Position numbers and translations under genes: made by a program. A stretch of 15,136 nt of DNA from Lachnospiraceae bacterium (GTDB lineage Bacteria; Bacillota; Clostridia; Lachnospirales; Lachnospiraceae), in assembly GCA_022790905.1 (NCBI GenBank), contig JAAVYC010000124.1, positions 1 through 15,136 on the forward strand, written 5' to 3'. Below are positions 7,432 through 14,939 of this stretch, piece by piece (the first letter of the stretch is position 1; every line of letters begins with the position of its first letter). Under the pieces are notes generated by a model, which saw only the letters and a list, made by a program, of their open reading frames with translations, searched no databases and had not been told where the DNA came from.

Positions 7432-8232
7432 TTATACCCTACCTACCTGATTTACTGCCTTATCTAACATAGAATCTACCGTCTGAACAATCTTCTGGTT
7501 AGCTTCGTATGCTCTGGTTATAGTAATCATATCGACCATTTCGGTCACAACATTAACATTAGACATCTCTATTGTTCCCTGCTCAATGGTACCGTCTGCC
7601 GCGATAACCTGCGCTCCATCTACTGTTTGGAACAAAACTTCTCCATATTTTTCCAGATAATTGTAATCAGCAAAATCTACCAGTCCTATTTGTCCCACAA
7701 CCGCGTTGTTCTGCCAGATATTTCCCTTTTCATCTATCGTAAATTTTTGATTTGCATCGATACGGATATAATTTTCGGCTCCTGGATTGGAATTCATAGC
7801 TCCATTTTGATTCAATACATAGTCACCATCCTTGGTCACCAAATATCCCTCTTTATTCACACTGAAAGCTCCATCTCTTGTATATTTAATGGAAGTCTCT
7901 CCCTGTTTATTTGTAAACGATATGGCAAAAAAACCGTTTCCAGCAATTCCCAAATCATAAGGATTGTCTGTGACACGAAAAGAACCCTGTCCATAATCCC
8001 TATATGTCTCTCCTATATGTACTCCCAAGCTGACCTCTCCAAGTGTTCTAGGCATGTTATAAGCTGAGGTATCCTTGATCTTAATAGCGTACGTATCTGC
8101 AAATGTCTGAGAGGTACTTCCCTCTTTTTTAAAACCATTTGTAGCTGCATTTGCCAGATTATTTGTCATAATGTCCATACGGTTTTGCTCATTTATCATT
8201 CCCGTATAAGCCGTGTACAGCCCCTTTACCAT
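7432..8232 (-). CDS. flgF: Flagellar rod/hook-basal body protein, FlgF/FlhO-like
   Basis: A 266-residue rod-family protein starting MVKGLYTAYTGMINEQNRMDIMTNNLANAATNGFKKEG, the N-terminal basal-body-rod signature. The centre has LGIAGNGFFAISF and YTRDGAFSVNKEGYLVTKDG, and the C-terminus MSNVNVVTEMVDMITITRAYEANQKIVQTVDSMLDK forms the terminal helix. The start is ATG 8232-8230, with AAAGGAG about 8 nt upstream. A GTG 17 codons earlier (8283) lacks a ribosome site and would add residues unlike the family. Its place after the mreB gene and before flgG equals flhO in Bacillus. Sequence alone does not decide between FlgF and FlhO naming. No promoter of its own was found in the 118 bp before it, so it may be read from the mreB promoter. 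Confidence 0.88.
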   Translation of the reverse strand: MVKGLYTAYTGMINEQNRMDIMTNNLANAATNGFKKEGSTSQTFADTYAIKIKDTSAYNMPRTLGEVSLGVHIGETYRDYGQGSFRVTDNPYDLGIAGNGFFAISFTNKQGETSIKYTRDGAFSVNKEGYLVTKDGDYVLNQNGAMNSNPGAENYIRIDANQKFTIDEKGNIWQNNAVVGQIGLVDFADYNYLEKYGEVLFQTVDGAQVIAADGTIEQGTIEMSNVNVVTEMVDMITITRAYEANQKIVQTVDSMLDKAVNQVGRV

Positions 8233-8281
8233 ATAAAAATCTCCTTTCAAGTAGCGCAATGACACCGCAAGCGATGCCATC

Positions 8282-8333
8282 ACTGATACACGTCCTGTGC
8301 TTTATTTTATCCCTCCCTGGTATGTGAATCAGT
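8282..8333. repeat. Imperfect inverted repeat between mreB and the rod operon
   Basis: The arms ACTGATACACGTCC (8282-8295) and GGTATGTGAATCAGT (8319-8333) pair over about 13 positions, with one mismatch, one G-U and one bulged base, around a 23 nt loop. No T-run follows on the minus strand, so it is weak as an mreB terminator. It may be a processing or attenuating structure between mreB and the flagellar genes. Confidence 0.3.
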
Positions 8334-8350
8334 CTGCATGAAGTCTCCTT

Positions 8351-9348
8351 TTATTTTGGTTCCTCATGGTTTCCTGATAAAAATTCTACAAATTTTCCTG
8401 TGCCGATTGCTACACAGGTCATCGGTTCCTCCGCTGTCATCGTATTGATCCCCGTTCGATCTTCGATCAATTCTTCTAAACCGCGAAGCAAAGAACCTCC
8501 TCCTGTCAACACAATCCCACGGTCCGCTACATCCGCTGCCAACTCTGGCGGTGTCTTCTCCAGTACACTGTGAACCGCCTCCACAATCTGAAGTGTCGCC
8601 TCACGGAGTGCTTCCTCTGTCTCCTCAGAACTTACCTGTACTGTCTTTGGCAGTCCTGTCACCAGATTACGTCCACGCACATCCATCACCTCAGGCTGTG
8701 CCAATGGAAAACAGGTTCCTATCTTTATTTTGATATCTTCTGCGGTTCTCTCACCGATCAAAAGATTGTGTTTTTTTCTCATATAGCGAACGATCGCCTC
8801 ATCAAAATCATCTCCTGCAATCTTAATGGAAGTGCTGACTACGGATCCTCCCAAAGAGATAACAGCAATATCTGAAGTTCCCCCTCCTATATCTACGATC
8901 ATATTTCCACAAGGCCTTGCAATGTCGATTCCTGCCCCAATAGCTGCCGCAATTGGTTCCTCGATAATAGAAACTTCCCTAGCTCCAGCCTGGTAAGTCG
9001 CATCTTCCACCGCCTTCTTCTCCACTTCAGTGACACCACTCGGAACGCAGACGGAGATACGCGGTTTGCGGAAACTTTTTTTCCCATTGCTTTCTGAATA
9101 AAATATTTAATCATCTTTTCTGTCACAGTGTAATCAGAAATAACACCCTGACGAAGAGGACGCACCGCCACAATGTTTCCCGGTGTTCTTCCAAGCATCA
9201 GCCTCGCTTCTTCGCCAATTGCCTTGATTTTATTTGTATCGCGGTCAAAAGCCACCACAGATGGCTCTTTCAAAACGACCCCTTTTCCCTTAATATATAC
9301 TAAAATACTTGCTGTACCTAAGTCAATTCCAATATCCGTTGAAACCAT
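8351..9348 (-). pseudogene. mreB: Rod-shape protein MreB/Mbl, reading frame interrupted by a one-base shift
   Basis: An actin-like filament protein that guides side-wall peptidoglycan synthesis under the membrane. Two frames together give a complete protein of about 332 residues, the normal length. The first (9348 to about 9076, 91 codons, MVSTDIGIDLGTASILVYIKGKG) holds the phosphate-1 motif DIGIDLGTAS. The second (about 9076 to 8351) holds the phosphate-2 motif DIGGGTSDIAVIS near residue 153 and the adenosine motif LTGGGSLLRGLEEL. They join at seven A (9082-9076), where ATG GGA AAA AAA should continue AGT TTC CGC AAA CCG (MGKKSFRKP) but is read GTT. Frame 0 runs on as unrelated sequence to a stop at 8899. 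No other lesion is visible, which suggests a sequencing error, a recent mutation or slippage. AAAGGAG lies 9 nt before the ATG. The sequence is more MreB-like, but the gene order equals mbl-flhO-flhP. Confidence 0.88.
9076..9082 (-). other. mreB: A7 slippery run at the mreB frame break
   Basis: Seven A on the minus strand, read as GG-A-AAA-AAA-GTT. A -1 slip of both tRNAs restores the conserved MreB frame (AAA AAA AGT TTC). One more A in the DNA would do the same. There is no strong internal ribosome-like stimulator just upstream, and no clear downstream hairpin was found by eye. Confidence 0.8.
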
Positions 9349-9386
9349 TATATGTTTCTCCTTTCCTGCTTCTCCTATCTATATCA

Positions 9387-9416
9387 TTTATAAATTGGCT
9401 TTATCCCATCTGTCAA
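9387..9416 (-). promoter_or_regulatory. mreB: Sigma-A promoter of mreB
   Basis: On the minus strand, a perfect TTGACA (9416-9411), an 18 bp spacer and TATAAA (9392-9387). Initiation is expected near 9380, giving a leader of about 32 nt that includes AAAGGAG (9364-9358) before the mreB ATG. With no clear terminator or second promoter after mreB, transcripts could continue into the flagellar rod genes. Confidence 0.75.
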
Positions 9417-9595
9417 ACCAAATATTAAAACGTCCATCATACACATTTTTCCATACTCATTCTTATTATATACAAAGACTTGATGTTTTTAAAGACTTTT
9501 TTTTGATTTTATCAAATTTAAGGCTTTCTTAAAAACCTTTCCAAAACTTCATCTAATATTCATTTTTTATTCACATTTTGTACATAATTAATCAG
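9417..9595. other. AT-rich intergenic DNA upstream of mreB
   Basis: No gene is seen here. It holds short AT-rich inverted repeats such as TTTGATTTTATCAAA (about 9501-9515) without T-runs that would make terminators. A weak plus-strand promoter may lie at its right end: TTCATT (9559-9564), 18 bp, CATAAT (9583-9588), which would start RNA near 9595. Confidence 0.4.
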
Positions 9596-9720
9596 TATAT
9601 TAGAGAGGTACTAGCTAAGGCTAATATAATTTTTCATAACTCATACCGCTTAGGTTCTTAGAACCTGAGCGGTACTCCCCGAAAAATAGCTTTCAAATCC
9701 AAGATTTGGAAGCTTTTTTA
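9596..9720 (+). ncRNA. Candidate small RNA with three hairpins and its own terminator
   Basis: Plus-strand order: hairpin 1, TATATTAG (9596-9603) with CTAATATA (9621-9628); hairpin 2, a 14 bp stem with a 3 nt loop (9644-9674); a probably single-stranded CTCCCCGAAAAAT (9675-9687); and hairpin 3, a 12 bp stem (9688-9714) running into TTTTTT, a rho-independent terminator. Hairpins 2 and 3 each contain one non-Watson-Crick pair. Both are U-G if the plus strand is transcribed and A-C mismatches if the minus strand is, which argues for a plus-strand RNA, opposite to all genes around it. The C-rich single-stranded segment could pair with Shine-Dalgarno sequences, as UCCC-motif RNAs do in other Firmicutes. 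The promoter is weak (see 9559-9588). I do not recognise the family. It could instead be a palindromic repeat unit. Confidence 0.5.
9688..9719 (+). terminator. Rho-independent terminator, plus strand, possibly bidirectional
   Basis: The stem AGCTTTCAAATC / GATTTGGAAGCT with a 3 nt loop is followed by TTTTTT on the plus strand. On the minus strand the stem has an A-C mismatch but is followed by ATTTTTC, so it may also stop read-through from uvrA, whose coding end is about 170 bp away. Confidence 0.7.
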
Positions 9721-9823
9721 TTATATTATTATAGGAAAATCTGACATATAATGGCTTTTTTCCTGCAAATCCCAGTACCAGATGACATCTTTTTATGGCC
9801 TTTTCGACTTATTATATAATAGA
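9721..9823. other. Intergenic DNA after uvrA, no gene seen
   Basis: AT-rich. It contains one loose inverted repeat (AGGAAAA near 9733 and TTTTTCCT near 9757) and a plus-strand frame of 22 codons starting at 9751 (MAFFLQIPVP...), which lacks a ribosome site and is not supported. Confidence 0.4.
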
Positions 9824-9856
9824 GTCTTTTATGATTGATATCTTATCATAAAAGAC
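9824..9856 (-). terminator. Strong inverted repeat after uvrA, possible terminator
   Basis: Perfect 12 bp arms GTCTTTTATGAT and ATCATAAAAGAC with a 9 nt loop, 34 bp beyond the uvrA stop. On the minus strand the stem is followed by TCTATTATATAAT, which is AT-rich but lacks a proper T-run, so it may be a weak terminator or a 3' end stabiliser rather than a canonical terminator. Confidence 0.5.
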
Positions 9857-9890
9857 CCTATCTGACAGTTACTTTTTACAAAATTTTCTT

Positions 9891-12725
9891 CTATTTCCTT
9901 TTTAAATATTTTTCCAAATATTGACCTGTATAAGACTCTGGTACTTTTGCGACCTCTTCGGGTGTTCCTTGAGCGATCACAGTTCCTCCGCCATCTCCGC
10001 CCTCTGGTCCCATATCGATTACATAGTCTGCCGTTTTAATCACATCTAGATTGTGCTCAATCACAACCACCGTATTGCCGCCTTCCGACAATCTTCTCAA
10101 TATCTCAATCAGCTTATGAACATCCGCAAAATGAAGACCTGTCGTCGGCTCGTCCAAAATATAAATCGTCTTTCCCGTACTCCGTTTGCTGAGTTCCGTG
10201 GCCAGTTTGATCCGTTGCGCTTCCCCTCCTGACAGAGTCGTAGAGGGTTGGCCCAAACGAATATAAGAAAGTCCCACATCGTAAAGAGTCTGTATCTTTC
10301 TGTGAATTGAAGGCACATTCTCAAAAAAACTCAAAGCTTCCTCCACTGTCATATTCAACACATCATAGATATTCTTTCCCTTATATTTTACTTCCAGGGT
10401 CTCTCGATTATAGCGCTTTCCCTGGCAGACCTCACATGGCACATAGACATCCGGCAAGAAATGCATCTCTATTTTCAGGATTCCATCTCCGGAACATGCC
10501 TCGCATCTGCCGCCTTTTACATTGAAACTGAATCGTCCTTTTTTATAGCCCTTTGCCTTGGCATCCGGAGTCGCCGCAAATAAATCGCGAATCATATCGA
10601 AGACGCCTGTATACGTTGCCGGATTTGACCGCGGCGTTCTTCCAATTGGAGACTGGTCGATATCGATCACTTTATCCAAAAACTCTACTCCTTCTATTTT
10701 ACTGTGCAATCCTGGTATCGTTCTCGCACGGTTGAGTTTTTTTGCAAGAGTTTTATATAAAATCTCATTTGTCAGGGAACTTTTACCAGAACCTGATACC
10801 CCAGTGACACATGTCATAACTCCAAATGGTATTTTTACATCAATATTTTTCAGATTATTTTCTTTCGCTCCTTTTATTTTTAAAAAACCTGTCGGTTTCC
10901 TGCGCTCTTTTGGAATCGGTATCTGGATTCTCCCGCTTAAATATGCTCCTGTAACGGATTTTTCATTTTCCATAATTTCTTTTGCCGTTCCCGCTGCCAC
11001 AACTTCCCCGCCGTGCTCTCCGGCTCCAGGCCCGATATCCACAACGTAATCGGCCGCAAGCATGGTATCTTCATCGTGTTCTACAACAATCAAAGTATTT
11101 CCCAACTCCGTTAGATTTCTCAGCGTACCTAAAAGTTTATCATTGTCGCGCTGATGTAGACCGATACTCGGCTCATCCAGAATATACGCCACACCAACTA
11201 AGCCGGAACCAATTTGAGTGGCCAAACGGATACGCTGCGCCTCTCCTCCCGAAAGTGTTCCCGTCGCACGCGCAAGTGTCAGATATTCCAATCCGACATC
11301 TTTTAAAAAGCCAACTCTTGCCCGCACTTCTTTGATAATTTGATCTCCAATTAACTGCTGTTGCTTCGTCAAATTCATATGATGCACAAAAACATGAAGA
11401 TTTTTGATGGACATTGTCGTGATCTCATAGATATTTTTGTCGCAAACTGTAACAGCAAGTGACTCTCTCTTTAATCTCTGACCTTTGCAGACCTTACACG
11501 GTGTGATTCGCATAAAGGTCTCATATTCCTGCTTAGTACTCTCAGAGCCTGTCTCTCGGTATCGTCTCTGTACATTTTTCACAAGACCCTCAAAAGCGAC
11601 ATCATAGACCCCCTCTCCGCGCTGCCCTTTATAGTATACTTTCACTTTCTTTCCATTTGTACCATTGATTAATAAATCCTGTACCTTTTCTTCTAAGTCC
11701 TGAAATGGCGTTCCCAGATCAAAATCATATTCTTTCGCAAGCGCCTCCAAAATTGCATAGGCATAACTGCCGGAATCCGTACAAGACTGCCAACCCAATA
11801 CCTGTATTGCTCCTTCGGAAATGGAGAGACTCTTATCCGGTATCATCAAATCTTCATCAAATTCCATCTTATATCCGAGTCCAAAACAATCCGGACAGGC
11901 ACCAAATGGGTTATTAAAAGAAAAACTTCTCGGCTCAATCTCATCCACGCTGACTCCACAGTCCGGACAGGAAAAACTCTGAGAAAACTGCATGGATTCT
12001 CCGTCAATGACATCCACGGTCATCAATCCATCTGCTAATTCCAACACATTTTCTATAGAGTCTGTCAGACGTTTTTCAATCCCTTCTTTTACCATAAGAC
12101 GATCCACAACAATTTCAATATTATGTTTGACATTTTTATCCAGCACAATCTCCTCTGTCAGCTCATAAATATTTCCATCTACCTGTACTCGGACATAGCC
12201 GCTTTTTTTCGCTCTCTCAAAAAGCTTTTGATGCATTCCTTTTCGCCCCCGGACAACTGGAGCCAAAAGCTGAATCTTTGTTCTCTCCGGCAACTCCATG
12301 ATCTGATCTACCATCTGATCTACAGTTTGCTTTTTGATTTCCTTTCCGCAGACGGGACAGTGTGGAATCCCAATTCTGGCATATAACAGCCGCAAATAAT
12401 CATAGATCTCTGTCACTGTTCCAACCGTAGAACGCGGATTGCGATTTGTGGATTTTTGATCTATAGAAATTGCGGGGGAAAGTCCCTCAATTTTCTCTAC
12501 ATTTGGTTTTTCCATTTGCCCTAGAAATTGTCTCGCATAAGAAGACAGAGATTCCATATAGCGTCTCTGTCCCTCTGCATAAATCGTATCAAACGCCAAA
12601 GAAGATTTTCCTGAACCGCTGAGCCCGGTCAACACCACAAATTCATTGCGCGGGATATCAACATCTAAGTGTTTCAAATTATGTTCGTTCGCTCCCCTGA
12701 TTTTGATATATTTCCTTTCTTTCAT
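9891..12725 (-). CDS. uvrA: UvrABC system protein A (excinuclease ATPase subunit)
   Basis: The damage-recognition ATPase of nucleotide-excision repair; a UvrA dimer loads UvrB at lesions in the cytoplasm. From ATG 12725-12723 (MKERKYIKIRGANEHNLKHLDVDIPR) it has 944 residues, normal for the family. It has two ABC modules: Walker A GLSGSGKSS at about 34-42 and GVSGSGKSS near 645, each with its own LSGGEAQRI signature and a D-loop region (ILDEPSIGLHQ, ILDEPTTGLHF). The Cys clusters CPVC, CPDC/CPDC and CEAC/CEVC form its zinc sites. The start at 12725 is preferred because GGAGG lies 5 nt upstream; the ATG four codons earlier (12737) abuts the uvrB stop and has no ribosome site. It is the second gene of the uvrBA operon. 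Confidence 0.97.
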   Translation of the reverse strand: MKERKYIKIRGANEHNLKHLDVDIPRNEFVVLTGLSGSGKSSLAFDTIYAEGQRRYMESLSSYARQFLGQMEKPNVEKIEGLSPAISIDQKSTNRNPRSTVGTVTEIYDYLRLLYARIGIPHCPVCGKEIKKQTVDQMVDQIMELPERTKIQLLAPVVRGRKGMHQKLFERAKKSGYVRVQVDGNIYELTEEIVLDKNVKHNIEIVVDRLMVKEGIEKRLTDSIENVLELADGLMTVDVIDGESMQFSQSFSCPDCGVSVDEIEPRSFSFNNPFGACPDCFGLGYKMEFDEDLMIPDKSLSISEGAIQVLGWQSCTDSGSYAYAILEALAKEYDFDLGTPFQDLEEKVQDLLINGTNGKKVKVYYKGQRGEGVYDVAFEGLVKNVQRRYRETGSESTKQEYETFMRITPCKVCKGQRLKRESLAVTVCDKNIYEITTMSIKNLHVFVHHMNLTKQQQLIGDQIIKEVRARVGFLKDVGLEYLTLARATGTLSGGEAQRIRLATQIGSGLVGVAYILDEPSIGLHQRDNDKLLGTLRNLTELGNTLIVVEHDEDTMLAADYVVDIGPGAGEHGGEVVAAGTAKEIMENEKSVTGAYLSGRIQIPIPKERRKPTGFLKIKGAKENNLKNIDVKIPFGVMTCVTGVSGSGKSSLTNEILYKTLAKKLNRARTIPGLHSKIEGVEFLDKVIDIDQSPIGRTPRSNPATYTGVFDMIRDLFAATPDAKAKGYKKGRFSFNVKGGRCEACSGDGILKIEMHFLPDVYVPCEVCQGKRYNRETLEVKYKGKNIYDVLNMTVEEALSFFENVPSIHRKIQTLYDVGLSYIRLGQPSTTLSGGEAQRIKLATELSKRSTGKTIYILDEPTTGLHFADVHKLIEILRRLSEGGNTVVVIEHNLDVIKTADYVIDMGPEGGDGGGTVIAQGTPEEVAKVPESYTGQYLEKYLKRK

Positions 12726-12737
12726 CTGTTCCTCCAT

Positions 12738-14735
12738 CTATTTCGTACTTCCCTTTATTTCTTCTACCATATGGCGCAAATCTAACATTTTATCACGCAG
12801 TTCTGCTGCCGCCTCAAAATTCAAATCTGCAGCGGCGCGATCCATCTGTTTTTTCACATCTTTGATTAATTTCTCGAGTTCTTCTCGATTCATAGATTCT
12901 GGATCTTTTTTGAAATCAATCTCTTCTTTTGCCACTTTTTTAGAAATACTGATCAGATCACGAACCGATTTTTCTATCGTCTTCGGCGTGATTCCATGTT
13001 CCTTATTATAAGTTTCCTGAATCTGTCTTCTTCTTTTTGTCTCATCAATCGCCATCCGCATAGAATCTGTCACCGTATCTGCATACATAATCACATGTCC
13101 ATCCTGGTTGCGCGCCGCCCTTCCGATCGTCTGAATCAGTGATGTATGAGATCGCAAAAATCCTTCTTTATCCGCATCTAAAATTGCTACAAGAGTAATC
13201 TCCGGAATGTCCAGACCCTCTCTCAAAAGATTAATTCCTATGAGAACGTCAAACACATCCAACCGCAAATCTCGAATAATCTCTGCTCTCTCAAGCGTAT
13301 CAATATCAGAGTGCAAATATTTGACGCGAATTCCCACTTCGCGCATATAATCCGTCAAATCCTCTGCCATCCGTTTTGTCAATGTTGTCACAAGCACCTT
13401 ATTGTGATTCCCCGTCTCTTTTTTCACCTCTGCCAGTAAATCATCAATCTGGCCCTCCACTGGACGGACATCTACATTTGGATCGAGCAAACCAGTTGGT
13501 CGGATAATCTGCTCTGTCCGAAGCAGTTCATGTTCCTCTTCATATTCATTCGGTGTTGCAGATACAAACAGCATCTGATCTATTTTACTCTCAAATTCCT
13601 CAAAATTTAACGGTCGATTATCTTTTGCCGAAGGAAGACGAAAACCATAGTTCACCAATGTCCCTTTTCTTGCCTGGTCTCCATTATACATTCCGCGAAC
13701 TTGTGGTATGGTGATATGAGACTCGTCCACAATAATCAGATAATCGTCCCCAAAATAATCCATTAACGTATGCGGTGTCGCTCCTTCCGGCATACCAGCA
13801 AGATGCCTCGAATAATTTTCGATTCCACTGCAAAATCCCGTCTCTTTTAACATCTCAATATCAAAATTTGTCCTCTCCGCAATCCTCTGCGCCTCTAACA
13901 GCTTGTCTTCTCCCTTAAGATATTTCACCCGTTCTTCCAATTCTTTTTCAATGTTCACACAGGCACGGTCAATTTTCTCCTGTGGCACGACATAATGTGA
14001 TGCCGGAAAGATTGAGATATGCTCCAGCCTGCTTTTAATTTCTCCCGTCAATACATCAATTTCTGTAATTCGATCTATCTCATCTCCAAAAAATTCCACG
14101 CGTACCGCTGTATCACTGTTATTTGCCGGAAAAATCTCTACCACGTCCCCGTGAACACGAAACATACCTCTTCCAAAGTCCATCTCATTGCGCGTATATT
14201 GAATGTCGATCAAAGCCCGAATTACCTCATCCCGATCTTTTTCCATTCCTGGACGCAGTGATACCATCATTCCCATGTAATCTTCCGGACTTCCCAGACC
14301 ATAGATACAGGAAACGCTAGCAATAACGATTACATCTTTTCGCTCTACAAGAGCAGCCGTCGCTGAAAGTCTCAGCTTATCTATCTCTTCGTTAATAGAA
14401 GAATCTTTTGCAATATAGGTATCGGTAGACGGCACATAGGCTTCCGGCTGGTAATAATCGTAATAGGATACAAAATACTCCACTGCGTTATTCGGAAAAA
14501 ATTCTTTAAATTCTCCATAAAGCTGTGCCGCTAACGTCTTATTGTGTGAAATAATAAGCGTTGGTTTATTCAATTGTTGAATAACATTTGCCATCGTAAA
14601 TGTCTTGCCGGAACCAGTGACACCAAGAAGCGTCTGAAATTGGTTGCCTTCCTGAAAACCTTTGACTAATTCTTCGATCGCCTGAGGCTGGTCCCCGGTA
14701 GGAGCGTATTGTGATACTAATTCAAAATGATCCAT
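12738..14735 (-). CDS. uvrB: UvrABC system protein B
   Basis: The central helicase-like subunit of nucleotide-excision repair; it verifies the lesion, separates the strands and recruits UvrC. 665 residues, normal length. Walker A GVTGSGKT is at about 38-45; the beta-hairpin with YYDYYQPEAYVPSTDTY is near 90-106; the DEAD-like box IIVDESHIT is near 336; helicase motif VI QTIGRAARN is near 538. The C-terminal UVR domain (DRAAADLNFEAAAELRDKM) spans the last ~45 residues and binds UvrC. ATG 14735-14733 has GAGAGG 8 nt upstream. It is the first gene of the operon, behind an SOS-type promoter. uvrC is not in the window. Confidence 0.97.
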   Translation of the reverse strand: MDHFELVSQYAPTGDQPQAIEELVKGFQEGNQFQTLLGVTGSGKTFTMANVIQQLNKPTLIISHNKTLAAQLYGEFKEFFPNNAVEYFVSYYDYYQPEAYVPSTDTYIAKDSSINEEIDKLRLSATAALVERKDVIVIASVSCIYGLGSPEDYMGMMVSLRPGMEKDRDEVIRALIDIQYTRNEMDFGRGMFRVHGDVVEIFPANNSDTAVRVEFFGDEIDRITEIDVLTGEIKSRLEHISIFPASHYVVPQEKIDRACVNIEKELEERVKYLKGEDKLLEAQRIAERTNFDIEMLKETGFCSGIENYSRHLAGMPEGATPHTLMDYFGDDYLIIVDESHITIPQVRGMYNGDQARKGTLVNYGFRLPSAKDNRPLNFEEFESKIDQMLFVSATPNEYEEEHELLRTEQIIRPTGLLDPNVDVRPVEGQIDDLLAEVKKETGNHNKVLVTTLTKRMAEDLTDYMREVGIRVKYLHSDIDTLERAEIIRDLRLDVFDVLIGINLLREGLDIPEITLVAILDADKEGFLRSHTSLIQTIGRAARNQDGHVIMYADTVTDSMRMAIDETKRRRQIQETYNKEHGITPKTIEKSVRDLISISKKVAKEEIDFKKDPESMNREELEKLIKDVKKQMDRAAADLNFEAAAELRDKMLDLRHMVEEIKGSTK

Positions 14736-14818
14736 GATAATAACCTCTCAATTCACATATAAACTATTCGCATAATTATTTATGAATATATTTTTCATTA
14801 TCTCTTTTAGAAAAAATC

Positions 14819-14830
14819 GCTACATGTAGC
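14819..14830. repeat. 12 bp perfect palindrome in the uvrB leader
   Basis: GCTACATGTAGC, a self-complementary site about 55-65 bp downstream of the predicted uvrB transcription start. The half TCGCTAC is repeated at 14845-14851. It could be a second protein-binding site in the leader or chance. It is unlike BlaI-type sites, which have two bases between the TACA and TGTA halves. Confidence 0.35.
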
Positions 14831-14890
14831 AACTTTCACTCTTTTCGCTACTCTAATTGCATTCTTACTCTCTATAAAGTCTCAAGCAAT

Positions 14891-14919
14891 ATACTATCAC
14901 ATCCACTTTTATAAATCAA
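14891..14919 (-). promoter_or_regulatory. uvrB: Extended -10 promoter of uvrBA
   Basis: Minus strand: TTGATT (14919-14914), a 17 bp spacer and TAGTAT (14896-14891), preceded by TGA, which makes an extended -10. Initiation is expected near 14884, leaving a leader of about 150 nt before uvrB. It lies 8 bp downstream of the LexA box. Confidence 0.6.
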
Positions 14920-14927
14920 CAAATTTT

Positions 14928-14939
14928 GAACGTATGTTC
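14928..14939. promoter_or_regulatory. LexA (DinR) SOS box upstream of uvrBA
   Basis: GAACGTATGTTC is a perfect GAAC-N4-GTTC palindrome and fits the Gram-positive LexA consensus, including the R-N-R-Y core. It lies about 50 bp upstream of the predicted uvrB transcription start, next to the -35 element. uvrBA is a classic LexA-repressed operon in Bacillus and relatives, so the context supports the call. Confidence 0.85.

Noticed and set aside
7627..8067. 146-codon open frame on the plus strand
   Set aside because: It is opposite the FlgF/FlhO-like gene and shows no domain or ribosome site of its own.
8233..8283. Longer start for the FlgF/FlhO-like gene
   Set aside because: The GTG at 8283 lacks a ribosome site, whereas AAAGGAG precedes ATG 8232 and MVKGLYTAYTGM is the family N-terminus.
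9076..9082. Calling mreB a confirmed case of programmed -1 frameshifting
   Set aside because: The slippery run is suitable, but no convincing stimulatory element was seen and a homopolymer length error explains it more simply.
10558..11049. 163-codon open frame on the plus strand
   Set aside because: It is opposite the C-terminal half of uvrA, which is fully conserved; the open frame reflects the codon use of uvrA.
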